Assembly: GCF_964355755.1 (NCBI RefSeq)
Contig: NC_092673.1
Coordinates: forward strand, 1,061,001 to 1,125,000
Reading direction: 5' to 3'
Length of the DNA: 64,000 nucleotides
DNA from: Antedon mediterranea
Taxonomy: Eukaryota > Echinodermata > Crinoidea > Comatulida > Antedonidae
Part shown: positions 61,150 through 64,000 of the stretch, one piece after another
How the letters are laid out: each line of letters starts with the position of its first letter
Position numbering within the stretch: the first letter of the stretch is position 1
Made by a program: the position numbers and the translations under genes
The notes under the pieces: model-generated
What the model was told of the DNA's origin: nothing
What the model saw: the letters and a program-made list of their open reading frames with translations, nothing else
Databases searched by the model: none

Positions 61150-64000
61150 GCCTAATTTCGTTTCTAGGTGAGTGGGATTATACAGTACATACATTATCAA
61201 ATATTCATCTTTCTCTGAACCTAATATGGAACACTTATACATGATTAGATGTATTTTCATAGTCATGTTTGTGGGGATTTACCAGCATAAGTTCAGCTGT
61301 GTGTGAAATTAATGTTTAAATTCAACTGACCTATTTCTGCAATTTCACATTTATTGAATACAGTTAGGGCAGATTTAAGGTGAATCTACTGTGTTTGACC
61401 TAACTAATTTCAGATTTAGAAAACAAAAATTAACTGAATAAATTTAATCAGCATAATAATTGGTATTTATGATAGAATATGCTATATTTAATGTAATAAA
61501 TTAAATGAAAAATTATTGAAAATACTGTAAAAAAAATTGATTACAAAATTAAACGCAGAAATAACCTGTCAATATAGACAGCCTAATGGTCGGGCATGGA
61601 TCATTGATACAAATTGTTGATGACCTCTGCTGACCTTTTAGCGAATCTAATACATTCGCACATTCTTTCGTGGAAGTTGAAAGTAGTACGCTTTATCTGG
61701 CATGGAAATTTGACTCGTTTTATATTGAATTATATAATTGAACACATTTGAATCGTTGGTGTGACCGTTTATTACCTTCTGATAACGCAGATGATAAAAC
61801 TAGCATCTACGGAATGAGAATCCCAACGAGTAGCGTACGCTTAATACTTAAACTTTATTTTGTATAATCTACATAACAACTTGCCGGGTACGTTTGAAAT
61901 TGTGTAATAAAAATAAACGGTTGAAAACTAGTGCAAAGTATGCGGCCTAATTTCTTTTAATTACGTTCTTGTGAAAGTACCACGTTGTCTCCGTCTGTAA
62001 ACATTTATTCATCATGTGTTTCAGAAATCATATGATTCCTCTTAGAAACAAAATGTAAAATAGTTTTAAATAATTGTTTAATTTGATTCATTCATTTGCA
62101 TTTATTTAGTCATCGTTTATAACTTTACAATTACAGTATAAAATAAGCGACTTCGATAACTCCAGAGGGCGCCATATTTACCAGGTAAATCGGGACAAAC
62201 ATTTCTATTAAGGCCCTAGCATGGTGAGGAACATTTTTTGTCCCGATTTACCTTTTTAAAATCCTGCATAAAGATGTTTACAATTCTGTTTTTTGCATGA
62301 CCCTTTTACATAAAAACATAAAAATAAAACACAATATAAATAAAATCACTAATACAAATTACAAATATCGTATACATTATCACCTACCGTAAATGAATAC
62401 TCATAATTTGAATACATTTTGTTGGTCTTTCTATAAAATGATTAAAAATGCATAGATGACATAATAGTTTTGTTTGCGAAAGCAATTTAGCCAGTTGTCT
62501 GTGTTGTTTCTCCAGGCAAGGAAATGTAGGTAACTATTGTATTTATCACACACTATTTAACCTGTTTTATATAACTGAAAAGTAGCTTCTTCAGTAGTAA
62601 AAGATGCAGATTAATATTTAGTTCATTGCCATGGTTAAGATAAAAGTATTTTAGTTTAAGATAAGCAATAATAATAATAAGCAATATTTGATACCAATGT
62701 CCTTTTATATGAACTTTAAAGTTTTATTTTTTATGAATTTTAACATTTTTAAAATGTTTTGTACATGTGAATTTTACCTTTTTTAAAATCTGTTTGAGAC
62801 TTAACTTTTATAAATCCTCTTGTATCTTTATGTTTGAATGTCGTCTGTATATTTTTGAGTAGTACAGTAAAGCTGTTAAAGCTACTCTTGTAGAATAAAG
62901 TTGAGTAAATAATAATAAATAAAAATACAGTAATAAAAGAGGCAGTCTACATATTAACTCACAAATTATTTCTTGTTTTTTATTCTGGAAATAAAGTTCA
63001 TATTGTTTATGAATTGCTAACATTCATGCTTTTGTTACATATAAGTGACATTTGTTTGATAAATGCTGCGTCTATTGGCAAGGTGATAGCTCTACTCATT
63101 CATGTATTATTATTCTGTGAAATTCAGCATCAAATGGTCTTCGAAGAATTCACATCAATTAATGAATATCAAACATTAAATATAACAATGTTTATTGATA
63201 GCTGACATTTGGTAACATTTAACCAATAGAACAAAATTTGAATATGATATGTGAATATACGAATTTGAAGATATTATGGAAATAATAACATTTGATTTGA
63301 TTTGATAATAATAGGATAAGATTGATCATATATTCTATTGGTTTGGAAAATGATTAGAAGCTCAAAATAACAAAGGGAGCAGATACAATATAATATGAAG
63401 AAGTTCAACGTTATTCAAGAACGAAAAAATAGATACTTTTTATTAAACAAATATTTATATTGATGATTAAGATATTATTTATTATTGTGTACATTTAAAA
63501 ATGAATTTATCAAAAATCAAAATTTAAAGTAATAACTTAATAATATTATCTGTTAGTGAGCCAAATCAGCTCACTTTCTGTAAATAAAACAAATATTCAG
63601 AAATATCATTAAATTAAAATATTTAAATAAAATAAATGACTAATCCATACTAAAACCAAACATACAGAATTGAATTGAATGAAACGTCTGTGAGCCTGAG
63701 ACCAATGGTTATCTATAACGTAAATAAAACAGTATTATCTTAAGCTTCACTTTAAAAGTACAGTCAATTTATTGTTATATCACAGTACCGTATGTTTTAT
63801 TACAAGTTAATCTTGAACTGTTGTTGTTTTTTAACGATTACGATGTGCGACATTATTATGCCAGATAAACATTGATATTCTTTGTGAATCATTCTCATAA
63901 CATTTTACATCATTTTCTTTTCTTGCATATTTCTTTATCATCACCCTTTCTCTAACATGTGACCGAGTAGTCATGGGATTTTTGATTTGAAATTGGAGTT
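61150..64000. other. Gene desert to window end, no gene seen
   Basis: AT-rich sequence with only short chance ORFs, apart from the inverted repeat at 62183 and an AGAGGGCGCC site at 62164. Confidence 0.5.
62183..62253. repeat. Inverted repeat around AGGTAAATCGGGACAAA
   Basis: AGGTAAATCGGGACAAA and its exact inverse TTTGTCCCGATTTACCT are separated by 37 bases, a strong 17-bp stem. Confidence 0.7.

Noticed and set aside
60824-61244. Overlapping ORFs on both strands (81 and 119 codons plus, 69 and 70 minus)
   Set aside because: The minus strand at 60640-60880 reads as a LINE end in a third frame, so these are shadows or chance.

Overview
The window is AT-rich animal nuclear DNA: spliced genes with GT-AG introns, LINE relics, short inverted-repeat DNA transposons and minisatellites. 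No prokaryotic operon, rRNA or CRISPR array was seen. The hyper-abundant word TAGGCCTA, the repeat types and the gene content suggest a marine invertebrate deuterostome (echinoderm or hemichordate), but the sequence alone does not settle this.

Two genes can be reconstructed exon by exon. (1) On the minus strand, 19942 down to 8283, is a complete five-exon fibroblast growth factor gene of the FGF8/17/18 type. Joined across GT-AG introns with consistent phases it gives a 178-residue secreted protein. Its signal peptide is split over a 26-nt exon and a 34-nt micro-exon, and its exon 4 is 104 nt. No single long ORF reveals it. (2) On the plus strand, 31239 to 35716, is a complete eight-exon FBXW4 (dactylin) gene of 389 residues, with an F-box and WD repeats. 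The two genes lie head to head about 11.3 kb apart. FGF8 and FBXW4 are also neighbours in vertebrates, where the pair forms a regulatory block linked to limb phenotypes. An FGF8-FBXW4 pair here, in a different relative orientation and next to a long gene desert, is the main discovery.

Layout: 1-8282 is FGF downstream flank with one transposon relic and a 13-copy minisatellite. 8283-19942 is the FGF gene, whose 8.5-kb intron 3 carries four copies of one palindromic transposon. 19943-31238 is the shared upstream region, holding a likely FGF promoter, a 320-bp tandem duplication, more palindromic elements and a 5'-truncated LINE. 31239-35716 is FBXW4, with introns largely built of repeats. 35717-64000 is a 28-kb stretch without a recognisable protein gene. 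It is rich in LINE 3' ends and in two short TA-flanked palindromic families, and it contains two longer elements (893 and 800 bp) that share GGCCTGTTTCTGCTG-type ends and 5-bp target duplications. One of these carries a broken Myb/SANT-like DNA-binding domain.

In function, FGF8-type ligands signal through FGF receptors, while FBXW4 is a predicted SCF ubiquitin-ligase receptor. No biochemical link is implied. Their proximity is better explained by regulatory DNA of the FGF gene spread around or within its neighbour.
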